Source: Bactericera cockerelli (lineage: Eukaryota > Arthropoda > Insecta > Hemiptera > Triozidae). Taken from it: a stretch of DNA of 64,000 nucleotides. The notes under the pieces are model-generated. The model saw only the letters and a program-made list of their open reading frames with translations. It did not search any database and had not been told where the DNA came from. Location: contig CM044964.1 of NCBI GenBank assembly GCA_024516035.1, positions 21,678,202 to 21,742,201 of the forward strand. Reading direction: 5' to 3'. Positions 45,425-55,999 of this stretch are shown piece by piece; within the stretch, counting starts at the first letter, position 1; each line of letters opens with the position of its first letter. The position numbers and the translations under genes are program-made.

Positions 45425-46372
45425 CTAATTCTGCAGTAGAAGAGAGGTGGTGGGAATCCATTGATTTTCCTCTGGACCAAAGCCTAAATATTTTACCAAA
45501 ACCTTATTGCCTTTACGTTGGAGAACCTTTTCTACAAGATATACATCTGGGTATGAGGTTTTGAGTAGCTCTTGTTCGTAGAAACCACCAGATATTGGTT
45601 TCCCATGTAAATCTTCTAGGTGATATACCCTGGGAAAAGTACTGCCCACCTTGACCACTCTAAATACCTCATAACTCCAGTTGGCTTCGTAACCTTTTTG
45701 AAACAAATGTTTCACTTTGGAAATACGTACAAGATCACCTAGTTTAAATTTACTAGTCTTACTATTGGCTATAACTTGTTTGGGTTTATTCAAACGTAAA
45801 GCTATGAGACTCTGATTTTTCACGTTCACATCTTGAGGGGCCATTCCAATAGAACGATGCTTGGTGGCATTGTAGGTAGACACAAGAGTTGGCAAAATGT
45901 CCAACCATCTGTACGAGCCAAGGTAATTGAATTCAATCCACATTTTGCTTTTCAACGTTCGATTAAAACGCTCTACAATGGCAGCTTTCATGGGGGAAAA
46001 TGTAGCGTAGTGATTAATGTTGTATTTTTGCATTAGTTCACGGAATGGACGACCAAAAAATTCTTTGCCAGCATCCGTTTGCAAGTGGGTTGGGATCATA
46101 GCGGGTTTAAGCTTTTCTAGAACATACTTTTCCATCTGTTTGGCAACTTCAGCACTTGTTTTGTTTTTCAATGGTGCACAAAAAGAAACCTTGGAGAAAC
46201 AGTTGATACAGGTAAGTATGTATTTATATCCATTATTTTCTTTAGCATAAGGAATCATTTCCACCAAATCAGCTTGGTAAAGATCATGAATATTTCGAAG
46301 TAGAGTTCTCCGGTGGGGAAACAATTTTCTAGCCGGACGATGTAACTCCAAAACCAAATCACGTTTTGACAT
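45425..46372 (-). CDS. Polinton-type DDE integrase with chromodomain, right arm, 315 aa
   Basis: The protein is identical to the left-arm integrase (42734-43681), with the same D35, D100, E134 and chromodomain. Its start overlaps the stop of the coiled-coil gene (TAATG on the minus strand). The element thus carries two intact integrase genes. Confidence 0.93.
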   Translation of the reverse strand: MSKRDLVLELHRPARKLFPHRRTLLRNIHDLYQADLVEMIPYAKENNGYKYILTCINCFSKVSFCAPLKNKTSAEVAKQMEKYVLEKLKPAMIPTHLQTDAGKEFFGRPFRELMQKYNINHYATFSPMKAAIVERFNRTLKSKMWIEFNYLGSYRWLDILPTLVSTYNATKHRSIGMAPQDVNVKNQSLIALRLNKPKQVIANSKTSKFKLGDLVRISKVKHLFQKGYEANWSYEVFRVVKVGSTFPRVYHLEDLHGKPISGGFYEQELLKTSYPDVYLVEKVLQRKGNKVLVKYLGFGPEENQWIPTTSLLLQN

Positions 46373-47667
46373 TATACTACTGGAGTGGGAAGAATAGACG
46401 CTTTTTCTTCAACTTCACCAATGGGTTTTTTCGGTGTTTTTGATTTTACAAGAGGCTCCAATTTCTCATACAAGAGAGGTTCAAAAATGAGATTTTTAAT
46501 TTTCAAACCTATACCACTGTCCAACTCTTCAACTATATTCAACTTGATGTAGTTTTCAATTGTCTCATTCGAGATCTTAATTTGTTCTTTTATAGAGGTT
46601 ATTTCCACATTCATTTTCTCCATTATTTCGTTGCGAAGTTGAGTTATAACTTTTTCTAAAATGTCATCCGTGATTTCACCGCCTTCACTCCAACATGAAA
46701 GAAATGCTGACAGTATTTTCTCAGTATTGATTCTAGTAAGTAAATTATTTCGCAACTGTTGTAAAAATTTCTTTTTATTCAACTCTTGAAGAAGGAAATT
46801 ATTGAAATTCTCAGTAAACATAGTCGATAGTTCACTTCGAATTTTTGCTTTCTCTTCATCAACTTTTGTTTTAAATTCTGTTTCATGAACTGACAGCGAT
46901 GATTTAATCATTTTAGTCACTTCAGTTTTCAAACTTTTTTCTTTTGCACTAACAATATCCTTGAAATCAGACTCATGACTTTTTCTATAGTTGTAAAATG
47001 TTGTTGCGTATAGAGCTTTTTTGTCTAAAGTATTCAGATCTTTTCTCAATGCGTCAGTCAAACTATGAAATTGCTTATAATGTGCATTTACTGTATTTTT
47101 TAGTTCCAAAAGAGGCGTAAACTTATTATCCAACTCCAGTATCCGTTTCGAAAGATCTTCTTTCACCTTGGCAAGGTCCACATTGATCTTCTGTTCTTTT
47201 ACTCCAGCCTCAACAATGTAGTCATCAAATGTTTTTTTCAATGTAAATGTTGATTGAAAAATCTCATTATCCTGTTTTCTGTCTTGTTTCACTTCGTCTA
47301 ATGCTGATTTCACGTCATTCACATTTTTATCATTGATTGTTTTGTATTCGGAAAAGGTTTTCTGTTTCAAATAAGTTTTACTTGCCACATCTATTGGTAG
47401 AAAATTATTCTTACTGACGTAAAGTGATAAATTGTCAAATGTTTTTCTTTCAACAAAGTAAGATATCAACTTCTGAACATGTGATTGACGAGGAAATTCT
47501 CTCATAAATTTCTTTACTTCCTTCTCAGTTTGACTTTCAATTTCATTTTTGGATTTTTTTTTCTCTTCAGGTTGTTGTTGTTCTTGAATGTTATGTCTTT
47601 TTAATGCTCGTCTTATGACATGATGGAGCTCACTCTCACCAAAATAGTTTACCGGATGATTCTTCAT
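46372..47667 (-). CDS. Coiled-coil protein, right arm, 431 aa
   Basis: Identical in sequence to the left-arm copy (41439-42734), which holds the description. Confidence 0.75.
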   Translation of the reverse strand: MKNHPVNYFGESELHHVIRRALKRHNIQEQQQPEEKKKSKNEIESQTEKEVKKFMREFPRQSHVQKLISYFVERKTFDNLSLYVSKNNFLPIDVASKTYLKQKTFSEYKTINDKNVNDVKSALDEVKQDRKQDNEIFQSTFTLKKTFDDYIVEAGVKEQKINVDLAKVKEDLSKRILELDNKFTPLLELKNTVNAHYKQFHSLTDALRKDLNTLDKKALYATTFYNYRKSHESDFKDIVSAKEKSLKTEVTKMIKSSLSVHETEFKTKVDEEKAKIRSELSTMFTENFNNFLLQELNKKKFLQQLRNNLLTRINTEKILSAFLSCWSEGGEITDDILEKVITQLRNEIMEKMNVEITSIKEQIKISNETIENYIKLNIVEELDSGIGLKIKNLIFEPLLYEKLEPLVKSKTPKKPIGEVEEKASILPTPVV

Positions 47668-47694
47668 AACTAATTGTTTGTTTCTGCATACAAA

Positions 47695-48108
47695 CTATTT
47701 ATATCCTCTCCTTGTGGGCACTTTGTAGGGGACACTTCTTTTGACGTTACTACTACTTGTTGTTGCTGTTGTAGTTTGAGGTTGCAAAACTCTCTCCTGC
47801 TCCAAGTTACTACTTGTTGTTGCTGTTGTAGTTTGAGGTTGTAAAACTCTCTCCTGCTCCAAGTTTGGCATTTCGAATAAAAATTCTTCCAAAACATTTC
47901 CTCCATTATCGACTGGTACAAAGTTATAGGTTGCTTCATTGACGGTATTTAGATCATTATTAGTTGGGATGGTGGGTTTTTTTTTCTTACCAATATAAGG
48001 TTTCTGGAAGAGCGGACGGATATCGATTCCATGGTGGGTTAGCCAATACATCAAATGAATTGGTATGTCTTGTTTTTGACATTGGCATCCATCAATTTTA
48101 CAAACCAT
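47695..48108 (-). CDS. Small protein with an internal duplication, right arm, 137 aa
   Basis: Identical to the left-arm copy (40998-41411), including both NLEQERVLQPQTTTATTSS repeats. Confidence 0.65.
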   Translation of the reverse strand: MVCKIDGCQCQKQDIPIHLMYWLTHHGIDIRPLFQKPYIGKKKKPTIPTNNDLNTVNEATYNFVPVDNGGNVLEEFLFEMPNLEQERVLQPQTTTATTSSNLEQERVLQPQTTTATTSSSNVKRSVPYKVPTRRGYK

Positions 48109-48301
48109 TATAGATATAAAAAAACGAACTAAAATTCGCGAACCGCACTTGAGGTCACTAACTTTTCAACTGATTTCCAAGCTCAGACATTCAAAGTCAC
48201 CTTGGATTTTCTTATCTTATCTGTTGTAACGGTTAATCATATAATACCGGGTGGATTAACACTATAAATACTGGTGAAACAAACCGACTAGGCCTTAAAA
48301 C
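48109..48301. promoter_or_regulatory. Divergent promoter region, right arm
   Basis: Mirror copy of 40805-40997, between the outward membrane-protein gene and the inward cluster. Confidence 0.45.
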
Positions 48302-48706
48302 ATGTTTCAACATGAGAATAGTAATGTTGCTACCCAGTTACTGCTGGCAGCTCGTGAGTACGGAATGTACTTGATCAGGAGATGTTTGATTTTTCAAAAT
48401 GTTTCTTTCCTGGATCAGTATGATGTGCACAGTTGGGAATCAAAAGCAAGACATTTAAAGTTAACTTACGATGATTGTACTGAAATTTCATCATCCAATG
48501 TATTCAATTGCACAGAGTACTTGATGGGTAATAATTATTCCATTAATTTCCTGTCTGCCTTGGAAACATTATGTACAACCATTGAAAATAACTCAAAAGA
48601 AGAAGAAAGAAATTGGTTCATTCCAACTATAATCATCATATTATTGATGAGTGTTATTCTCCTTTTCATCATAATAAAAAGTAAAGTTATATGCAAAAAA
48701 GAATAA
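48302..48706 (+). CDS. Small membrane-anchored protein, right arm, 134 aa
   Basis: Identical to the left-arm copy (40400-40804), transcribed toward the right terminus. AATAAATAAATAAATAAG overlaps and follows the stop codon and could serve as a polyadenylation signal. Confidence 0.7.
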   Translation: MFQHENSNVATQLLLAAREYGMYLIRRCLIFQNVSFLDQYDVHSWESKARHLKLTYDDCTEISSSNVFNCTEYLMGNNYSINFLSALETLCTTIENNSKEEERNWFIPTIIIILLMSVILLFIIIKSKVICKKE

Positions 48707-48909
48707 ATAAATAAATAAGATCTACAACCATCCTGTATATTTTGACTAAATCCACCCAGTATGAAATGGCTGGGGTCAAACATCATATGACCTAAGCCTG
48801 TCTACCTGAGGAGATAAGAAGAATTGAGTTGCAAAGTTAGAACTGATAAAGACCTTTAGTTAGCTTTTCTAGCTATGAATAAATTAGCATTTGACGAAAT
48901 AATATTATG

Positions 48910-49145
48910 CCGACAGTTCACAGGTCTATGGTTCGAATCCCAAAAATGTCGGGTTTTTTTTTGTTGTTGTACAAATAATATCGCTTCAACTTGGACACTG
49001 AAATGAACACACACTTGGTCTTTGTAATTTAATGTCAATCGCTAAGGCTGCAAATCCACAGGTCTATGGTTCGAATCCCAAATATAACAATGAAATATCA
49101 GTTCTCAGAGTCTACAGGTCAACACTTCGATTCCCACTATTGCGT
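48910..49145 (+). other. tRNA B-box-like segments in the terminal region (right arm)
   Basis: GGTCTATGGTTCGAATCCCA occurs at about 48922 and about 49061. They mirror the left-arm copies. Confidence 0.5.
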
Positions 49146-49332
49146 AAATTCAACAAAACACATAAACTGCCCTAGGGGGGGCTGAAATTAAGCTGGGGGG
49201 TGGAAGTGGTACCAAAAGATGCCGGTCGTCGAGGCGGTTCCAAAAATATATATTTCAGCAAACCAACTTCAGCCGTTTAGATTTTACAGCCATTAGTTGT
49301 TATTGCATGAGACCCATGTTTTATACTCTACT

Positions 49333-49338
49333 AGCAGG
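49333..49338. repeat. 6-bp target-site duplication, right copy
   Basis: AGCAGG directly follows the CT end of the element and matches 39766-39771. Confidence 0.92.
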
Positions 49339-49745
49339 ATGCAGGAGATGAAGTGACAAGTTGTAGGAACAGAAGAGCAGGATGCAGGAGATGAAGTGAC
49401 AAGTTGTAGGAACAGAAGAGCAGGATGCAGGAGATGACGTGACAAGTTGTAGGAACAGAAGAGCAGGATGCAGGAGATGAAGTGACAAGTTGTAGGAACA
49501 GAAGAGCAGGATGCAGGAGATGAAGTGACAAGTTGTAGGAACAGAAGAGCAGGATGCAGGAGATGAAGTGACAAGTTGTAGGAACAGAAGAGCAGGATGC
49601 AGGAGATGAAGTGACAAGTTGTAGGAACAGAAGAGCAGGATGCAGGAGATGAAGTGACAAGTTGTAGGAACAGAAGAGCAGGATGCAGGAGATGACGTGA
49701 CAAGTTGTAGGAACAGAAGAGCAGGATGCAGGAGATGACGTGAGA
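49333..49745. repeat. 43-bp minisatellite, right part
   Basis: About 9.6 nearly identical units of GAAGTGACAAGTTGTAGGAA plus CAGAAGAGCAGGATGCAGGA and GAT, in the same orientation as the left part. The three minus frames here are repeat translations. Confidence 0.92.
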
Positions 49746-49828
49746 AGTGAAAAATCCATTTACAAAATCATAAAAAAATTCCCCATTCAAAACGATATAG
49801 GGCGAAATTTATAAACAAATTGGATAAC

Positions 49829-50205
49829 CGTGCACTGGTAGTCAAGTGGTTAACGCGCTAGTCTGGCAATTCAGGTGGCGTAGGGATCCGTTGGTTCGAA
49901 TTCCTCCCAGTGCATGAATTTTTCCTCGCAAATTTTGGTTTGTAACCACATAATAATAAGAATCTGTGGGTTAGGTGGTAGAAAATGCTTTGAGCTCATT
50001 AGCTTGATAAATACGGCGGTGGACTTGTAACCTAGAGTTCGGTGGATTTAGAAAAGCTGAGTATCACAAATATGATAACTATATACAAATGAATAGGTAG
50101 AAGCTTTGAATTTCTCCTCACTAATTTGAGTTTGTAACCACATAATAATAAGACTTTGTGGGTAAGGTGGTAGAAAATGCTTTGAACATTAGCCTCGCCT
50201 GGAGG
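49829..50205 (+). repeat. Family C SINE, family B piece, then a second family C tail
   Basis: A good family C copy (GTGCACTGGTAGTCAAGTGG to AAATGCTTTGAGC) runs to about 49995. AGCTTGATAAATACGGCGGT at 49998 is a family B head, and TAATTTGAGTTTGTAACCAC at about 50117 starts another family C tail ending CCTCGCCTGG. Confidence 0.7.
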
Positions 50206-50579
50206 TAATCTTCCACTTTAGAGTATTGTAATTAACTTAAGTCATCGTTCAGCATCGATTTTTCCCATCTAACACAGTACACAATCCAAGACTTAGCGTC
50301 AGAGAGGTATTTCAAAAACGTCTATTAATTTAACCCTTTTAGACTTACGTCTGCTCCACAAAGTTTAACCAGAGTGTCTATTAATTTCGCCCTTAGATTT
50401 TTTTTAGCTAGTAGGTTCACTTCTCTATTACCTATTAATTATTCATAGTTTTATCCTCCACCTAATCAAATTTCTCAGCACCTAACAGAAAGTGTTCGAC
50501 CTTCCGCCATCCTTGTTGACATTTTTCCTTTTAATTCAAGTTTTCCGCTTTTCATAAAGTCATGTCTTTCCTCCTTGTT

Positions 50580-50825
50580 ATTTCCTGTCACTCCCTCTCT
50601 CTCTCTTTCTGTCTCTCCTTCCCTTTCTCTCTCTCTCCCTCTTTCTTTCTTTCTTTCTTTTTCTCTCTCTTTCTCTTAGGGGGAAGTGGGAGAGGTAGAG
50701 AGAGATATAGATAGCGTTTATTTTGAGAGACGAGTAAGAGGGAGAGAGAGAGAGAGACAAGAGAGAGAGAAGAGAGAGTAAAAGAAAAAACAGAAGAGGG
50801 GGGGTGGAGGAGAAGGAGAGAAAGA
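50580..50825. repeat. CT tract followed by a GA tract
   Basis: Pyrimidine-rich on the left (50580-50680) and purine-rich on the right (50690-50825), so the region can fold on itself. Coding frames here are artefacts. Confidence 0.85.
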
Positions 50826-51169
50826 ACCCTGGTTCAGTATTATTTTCAACACGTCGAGCTTTCGCGGTTAAAGGCGTCCTACTACATATTATACTGTCTA
50901 TTTTGTGATTTTCCGCTTCCATTGGGTTAAGAAAGGCTCAATTTTTTAATAAAACATTAATTACATTAACATATTCATGATTTTAAATAAAATTCCTGGA
51001 ATTTCTTCATTTGTTTTTCTTTTTAATATTTTTTTTTTCATAGGTTGAGTTATTTTGATCAGCGTTCATACAATGGTTTTACTATAATTCGCATTCACAT
51101 GCACTATAAAATAAATATTAAATTACCTATCGACCTAAATTATGAAATTATGTATACAAATTAATAGAA

Positions 51170-51312
51170 CTAACCTCAGTAGCTTGATCAATACGGCGGC
51201 GGACTTGTAACCTGGAGTTCGGTGGTTCAAGTCGCGGATTCAGCATAGATTTAGTAAAGCGAGTTTGAGTAGTTGTGATATCACGATAGTGATCAACACA
51301 AATATGAATAAC
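51170..51312 (+). repeat. tRNA-derived SINE, family B
   Basis: AACCTCAGTAGCTTGATCAA, GGACTTGTAACCTGGAGTTC and the tail with GTTTGAGTAGTTGTGATATC. Confidence 0.7.
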
Positions 51313-51422
51313 TATATACAAAGTAATAGGTAGAAGTTTTGAGTTTTTGGTGGCAGAGTTGAAAAACTCTATACCAGCGTAACTAATAAACATTGGAAGT
51401 AATTGGTACCACTGGACCACCA

Positions 51423-51605
51423 ATACCGTGCATTGGTAGTCTAGTGGTTAAGGCGCTACTGTGGTAATCCAGGTAGCGTAGGGATCCGTTGGTTCGAATC
51501 CTACCCAATGCATACATGTTTCCTCATTTATTTGAGCACATGACTACATAACAATAAGACTGAGAGTTAGGTGGTAGAAAATGGTTTGAGCATTAACCTC
51601 GCCTG
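51423..51605 (+). repeat. tRNA-derived SINE, family C
   Basis: GTGCATTGGTAGTCTAGTGG, GATCCGTTGGTTCGAATCCT and the terminal CATTAACCTCGCCTGG. Confidence 0.7.
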
Positions 51606-51607
51606 GT

Positions 51608-51742
51608 GGTTATCATATTTGTGTTAATCACTTTTGATGTGTCACAATTACTCAACTATTTTTTCCCGAACTAAGGACTTGAACCACCGACCTCCAGGTT
51701 ACAAGTCCGCCGCCTCATCGATTGAGCTACTGAGGTCGGTAT
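51608..51742 (-). repeat. tRNA-derived SINE, family B
   Basis: It ends on the right with the reverse of GACCTCAGTAGCTCAATCGA and starts on the left with the reverse of the CACAAATATGATAA tail. It abuts the family C copy directly. Confidence 0.7.
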
Positions 51743-51744
51743 AG

Positions 51745-53230
51745 AATCGCAGAATATGAATAGAAAGAGAGAGTAAGGTACAGAAGAGAAATGTCGGGTA
51801 AAAATAGAGAGGACAAGGTGGATGAAAAGTTCAAACAGGGTAAAAAGAACTCGGAAAAAATATTGAATATAGGGTGGAACGGGGTTACGATACGTAGGGG
51901 TTAAGAGTGGGTAGGATAAAGTGGGGGCAAATGGAACGCGGGGTAAGAACTTGCATAAGCATTAGTGTAATGAGAAGTTGGGAACGTTATCTCCATGTTC
52001 TAAGCTTTATATCAGAACATCGTTAAGTTAATGTGGGGAATCTTGAATGCTGCAAAAAACTGTATACTGGGTGGTTTTCTAGTTGTCGAGGTCCGACTTT
52101 GCATAATAATTTAATACGGGGTGGATGAATAATAATTATCTATAATAACTAAAAAGTTCCTTTCCTGTGAGAGTAAAGGTACTCTTTCTTTAACTTTCAT
52201 CCTTGCAGGATAAACAGAGTATATTATATTACATCCGAGAAGTTTCTTTTATTAAAAATCGGGGCAGTATTGTGTTCGTTTTTGTAAAAAAAAAAAAAAT
52301 ATTTCTTTGCTACGATTTCAATTTTTTTCACATTTCTGGACGTTTCATAACTTTCTGAGCAACTTTGGTTTTGTGTCTGTCTGTCTATGTGTCTGTCGGT
52401 TTGTTAAAAATAATACTTGTGACACGCAAATCTCAGAAACTACGGAAAATAAATTCATCAACTTGGCACTAGTGGTTATGGGTGAAAGAGGCCATGAGCC
52501 TGACCAGTAACTTTTTTCTTAAACGCTTATACCTCGTGAACGGTACATTCAATTTTGGTTCTGTATGTATATTGTATATGCACATTAATATTTTAAATAT
52601 GCCTTTTTATAAGTGTTTCTTAATTAATAATGATATATCTTTGATATTATTTAAGAATATCCAAAAAAATGACAAAGAAGTGAAAAAAATGAATTCTTTG
52701 ACTTGCCGATACCTACACAATTTTTTGAAGAATCTAAAATGTTGTAGAAATAGTATTCTTAATTCTGTTTTGAAGCTCTTCTTTCGATAGGGTTTCACTA
52801 TTTAGAGTACGTAAAAAATAATATCTGTCTGTAAAATAAATTAAATTCCTAAACAAACTCTACCATCCGAATATGTGATGAAATGTTTGCCGCTCGATCG
52901 TAAAAGTCCTATAAGAGAGGCCCAGACTCTGAAATATGTGTAAATTGGGCTTATTATTATTGTCATAAGGACCATGAAGAGTTTGATAAACTCCCCAAAA
53001 CGACGTCAATCGTCTGATTACAACACATTAGGCGGGCGTCAAAAGTTTGCCATATAGAAGTGAGTCGTCAGTCAAGCGAAATTATGTATGTGTACATATT
53101 TTACATAGCTAGATGCTCCATTTATGTGCACAGTCTGTTCAAAAGGCTAGAAGATTTTACATTCCCTATACGTATTCAGCCTAAAATTTATTTAAGGCAT
53201 CTAACTCTACTCATTCTATGATATGTATTC
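51745..53230. other. Long spacer, no gene recognised
   Basis: It contains CTGTGAGAGTAAAGGTACTC (about 52165; the word is shared with 80-110 and 33310), a (GTCT)n-like patch at 52375-52400, and 60-100-aa frames with no recognisable motif. No exon of CaMKI was seen. Confidence 0.4.
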
Positions 53231-53233
53231 ATT

Positions 53234-53360
53234 GCCGACCTCAGTAGTTTGGTCGATAAGGCGGCGGACTCGTAACCTGGAGGTCTGTGGTTCAAGTCCC
53301 GGGTTCAGCAAAGATTTAGTAAAAGTGAGTTTGAGTAGATCACGAATTCACGAAAGTGAG
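53234..53360 (+). repeat. tRNA-derived SINE, family B
   Basis: GCCGACCTCAGTAGTTTGGT, GTTCAAGTCCCGGGTTCAGC and AGTAAAAGTGAGTTTGAGTA. Confidence 0.7.
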
Positions 53361-53560
53361 TATTATTATTAGTATATAATTATAGTATGCTTTATTATGT
53401 AAGACAAAGTAAAATATATACAGTACAATACAATGAAATCATAAAAGAAATAGATTGAACAATGAAACAGGAACAAAAAAAAAAGAGAATAAAGCTAATG
53501 ACCCACCTAAAAGGCGGGGTCATTGCCTGTGGCAATCTTTTCCACCTAACCCTTATTAAC
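53361..53560 (-). repeat. Repeat family H, minus copy
   Basis: AAGGCGGGGTCATTGCCTGT then GGCAATCTTTTCCACC is the reverse of the family H start. The AT-rich 3' part lies to the left. Confidence 0.6.
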
Positions 53561-53854
53561 ATTTACTATGATTATTTGTTATTAAGTTCATGAGAAACCC
53601 AAAGTAATAAATGTTAGGTATATATGTAATATTTTATATAAAACTAGAATTCTTTAAAAAAATATATATATTAATTTTATACAATTATAATTCTATAATT
53701 TTTTTCATATAAATCCTAGTTTTATATTAAATATTACATAACCTAACATGAAATATGATAACAATTAACACAAATATACAGATAGTTTTTTTTTTGAAAT
53801 CTATACATGAATTTGTCACAATTTTTCTTCTGTTCCCCCTAGCTATAACGTCTA

Positions 53855-53975
53855 TGTAAGTAGCCCAATGGATAAGGGAGCGATAGTGCACTGTGATTGG
53901 TTCAAACTCCAACCTGAGGGAGTGTCTCGTTTATCTTGAATCCTGTTTCATAATTTGGCCCTAATTGTTAAATAT
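53855..53975 (+). repeat. tRNA-like head and a lone 33-bp minisatellite unit
   Basis: AGTAGCCCAATGGATAAGGG and TTGGTTCAAACTCCAACCTG form a tRNA-like head. TCCTGTTTCATAATTTGGCC at about 53940 matches one unit of the CaMKI intronic minisatellite. Confidence 0.4.
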
Positions 53976-54289
53976 TTCTTTGCGATATATGCGTTCTCCC
54001 GCGAAAGGTCTACTCCCTGTTTATAGTCCCCCAGCCAGACTGCTGGTCTATACTCTCTGTTTATAGATAGGTTATAGAAAGTAAAAAAAGGACTTGCTGG
54101 GAGACAAAATTCTTTTCTCCAGTTCATTACAATAGGCGTTCTGAGTCCGCCTGGATATTTCGTACAATTTATATCCATCGATGCTTCTATCTCTTTCTTT
54201 CCTTGACCTTTGTCATCTGCCCCTTTCATTTTATTGAAGGACTTTCGACTGCTTTCTCTACTGCTGTCCAATGGCAGGTGGAGGGATGG

Positions 54290-54345
54290 GTGAAGAGGGG
54301 GGGGGTGGGTGAGAAGGAGGGGTGGGGGTTGAGAAGGAGGGGTGC
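54290..54345 (+). other. G-run cluster (G-quadruplex potential)
   Basis: Several runs of 3-10 G within 55 bp, including GAGGGGGGGGGGTGGGTGAG. Confidence 0.6.
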
Positions 54346-54639
54346 ACTGAAGAGGGTGATAGGAATCTAGCAACTTAAAGAAAGAACATTTTGTGTCGTC
54401 AGTTTTGGAGATTTAAGTTTATTTTCTTCAAAACACCTATATGCATAATTCTGCTGGCTCTTATTAATAGTTTTAGTTTAGTTCTCATATTTGTATTAAT
54501 CACTTGTTTAAAAGAAGTTTATTATACTACATGCATAAATAAGGATGACACCATAATTGTAGAAAAAAATAGAATCAATGGACATGAAAGGAGTATAGAC
54601 ATTGGATCTGGGCGTCCATAAAAAAAACGTGATGTCAGA

Positions 54640-54762
54640 ACTTGCATTACTGAAATTCGCATTACTAAAACTTTGCTGATCTTGGGACACATTAAAACCA
54701 CCGCCGACCTCCAGGTCATTGTCCGCCGCCTTATCGATCAAGCTACTGAGGTCGGTGACACC
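54640..54762 (-). repeat. tRNA-derived SINE, family B
   Basis: The right end is the reverse of GACCTCAGTAGCTTGATCGA. The B-box region and about 10 bp are damaged. Confidence 0.65.
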
Positions 54763-54954
54763 GGCTCTTATTTTAATATTAGTAACCCCTTAGGGCCATA
54801 TTATGAAACAGAATTAGATTTCCAACCCTACACTATCCCGTAACACGTCTTCTGGTGGAAATTTCAACCACAACGCTCAGAGCATTTTCAAAAAATTCTA
54901 CCGAACTTGGAATTCGAACCAACGATTTCTCGAAGCACAATAATAATTATCTTT

Positions 54955-55158
54955 AGTGGAAGGTAACCACCAGACGAGGTTGATGCTTAAAGCATTTTCT
55001 ACGTCCTTACCCTCAGAGTCTTATTGTTATGTGTTCATATACTCAAATTAATGAGGAAAAATTCATGCATAGGATGGGATTCGAACCAACGAATTCCTTC
55101 GCTACCTGGATTAACTATCTGACTAGCATCTTAGCCACTTGACTACCAGTGCCTTGTT
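54955..55158 (-). repeat. tRNA-derived SINE, family C
   Basis: The reverse of GGCACTGGTAGTCAAGTGGC lies at the right end and of GGTGGTTACCTTCCAC at the left end, with the shared AAATGCTTTAAGCATCAACC core. Confidence 0.7.
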
Positions 55159-55159
55159 A

Positions 55160-55670
55160 GACCACGGAAAAGGCAAAACATGAATTTTAGGGCGAAAATA
55201 TATATTAGAAGTACCTAATACATGAATATTTTATTCATGTACATCTAATGCAACTTCTACTTTTCTTGTTATACTGATTATGCTAATACTAAATTAATAT
55301 AAAAAATCGACGAGTCATGACATAGCATTAATTTTCCCAATGTAAGACAATACACAAAATCTAGACTTAGCTCCACAGAGGTATTACAAAAAGTCTTTTA
55401 ATTTCGCCCTTGATCTATCTATCTATCTCTCGTTAGGGTCTTTTATCATTCCGCTATCAATAGCAGTATAATAGAGCCGACTATAAACTAAACAATAGAC
55501 TTAAATGAGTCTTGAACTCATTATATTTTTACTAAGAATTATAATATAATTATTACGAACCTCATCTCACTGCATTGTTGAAAGAAGAAAGATTTCAACG
55601 ATAATGAAGAAAAAAAAAATCATATCTACAGTATGTCTAAAAGTTCCTCCTTTCACTGCAGAAGTTAATC
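55160..55670. other. AT-rich spacer
   Basis: It contains a short (ATCT)n at 55415-55428. No gene is recognised. Confidence 0.4.
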
Positions 55671-55990
55671 AATGTTCAACGAGGTTTGGACTTGAATGGG
55701 TGTCCATTCAAATTCGAACCCTCGTGATTCTAGCTATTTCCAGCCCCACTCAAGCTGGGTGAGGCTAATTTGAGTAGCTGGTGTGTGAGTTCCCAGTAGT
55801 CCAGAGATCTTGAGTTTGATCCCCGGTCGAAGCAGACTTTTCACACAAAAAAATCTGTTCCCTCCGAACATTTTAGGACCTACCCAGGCTGGGTGAGATT
55901 AATGTTCGGGATAGCTGGTACGATTCCCAGCAAATGGAGGTTTGGGAAAAGGCAAAGTGAAAGTAGTAGAAGAAGATTAAAACAATTATA
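55670..55990 (+). repeat. Fused SINEs: 5S-type body into a family E copy
   Basis: GAAGTTAATCAATGTTCAAC and CTCGTGATTCTAGCTATTTC (5S-type) run through GGCTGGGTGAGGCTAATTTG to about 55795. Then GTCCAGAGATCTTGAGTTTG starts a family E copy whose body repeats CCAGGCTGGGTGAGATTAAT. The shared body occurs twice in a row. Confidence 0.65.
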
Positions 55991-55999
55991 ATACTGTTC

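Larger units (their letters stand above)
39772..49332. mobile_element. Palindromic Maverick/Polinton-type element, 9561 bp
   Basis: It starts AGTAGAGTATAAAAC and ends with the exact reverse complement. It is flanked by a 6-bp direct duplication, as for Maverick/Polinton integration (AG start, 6-bp duplication). The whole element is an inverted repeat: arms 39772-44544 (4773 nt) and 44562-49332 (4771 nt) around a 17-nt loop. The two differences I found are homopolymer lengths near the outer ends. Each arm encodes five proteins, including a DDE integrase with a chromodomain. No PolB, packaging ATPase, protease or capsid gene was recognised, so it cannot be a complete Polinton. The CaMKI exons and the minisatellite flank show it sits in a host locus. 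Confidence 0.92.

Noticed and set aside
39772..49332. Palindrome as a long-read chimera or inverted assembly error
   Set aside because: Flanks are in direct, not inverted, orientation, the arms end exactly at an element terminus, and a perfect 6-bp duplication brackets the whole. Read confirmation is still desirable.
49293..49790. 98-165 aa frames over the 43-bp array
   Set aside because: Frame-shifted readings of a 43-bp repeat on one strand; not a protein.
53948..54373. 141-aa minus-strand frame with a proline-rich start
   Set aside because: It includes a repeat J fragment and a minisatellite unit and has no domain or splice context.
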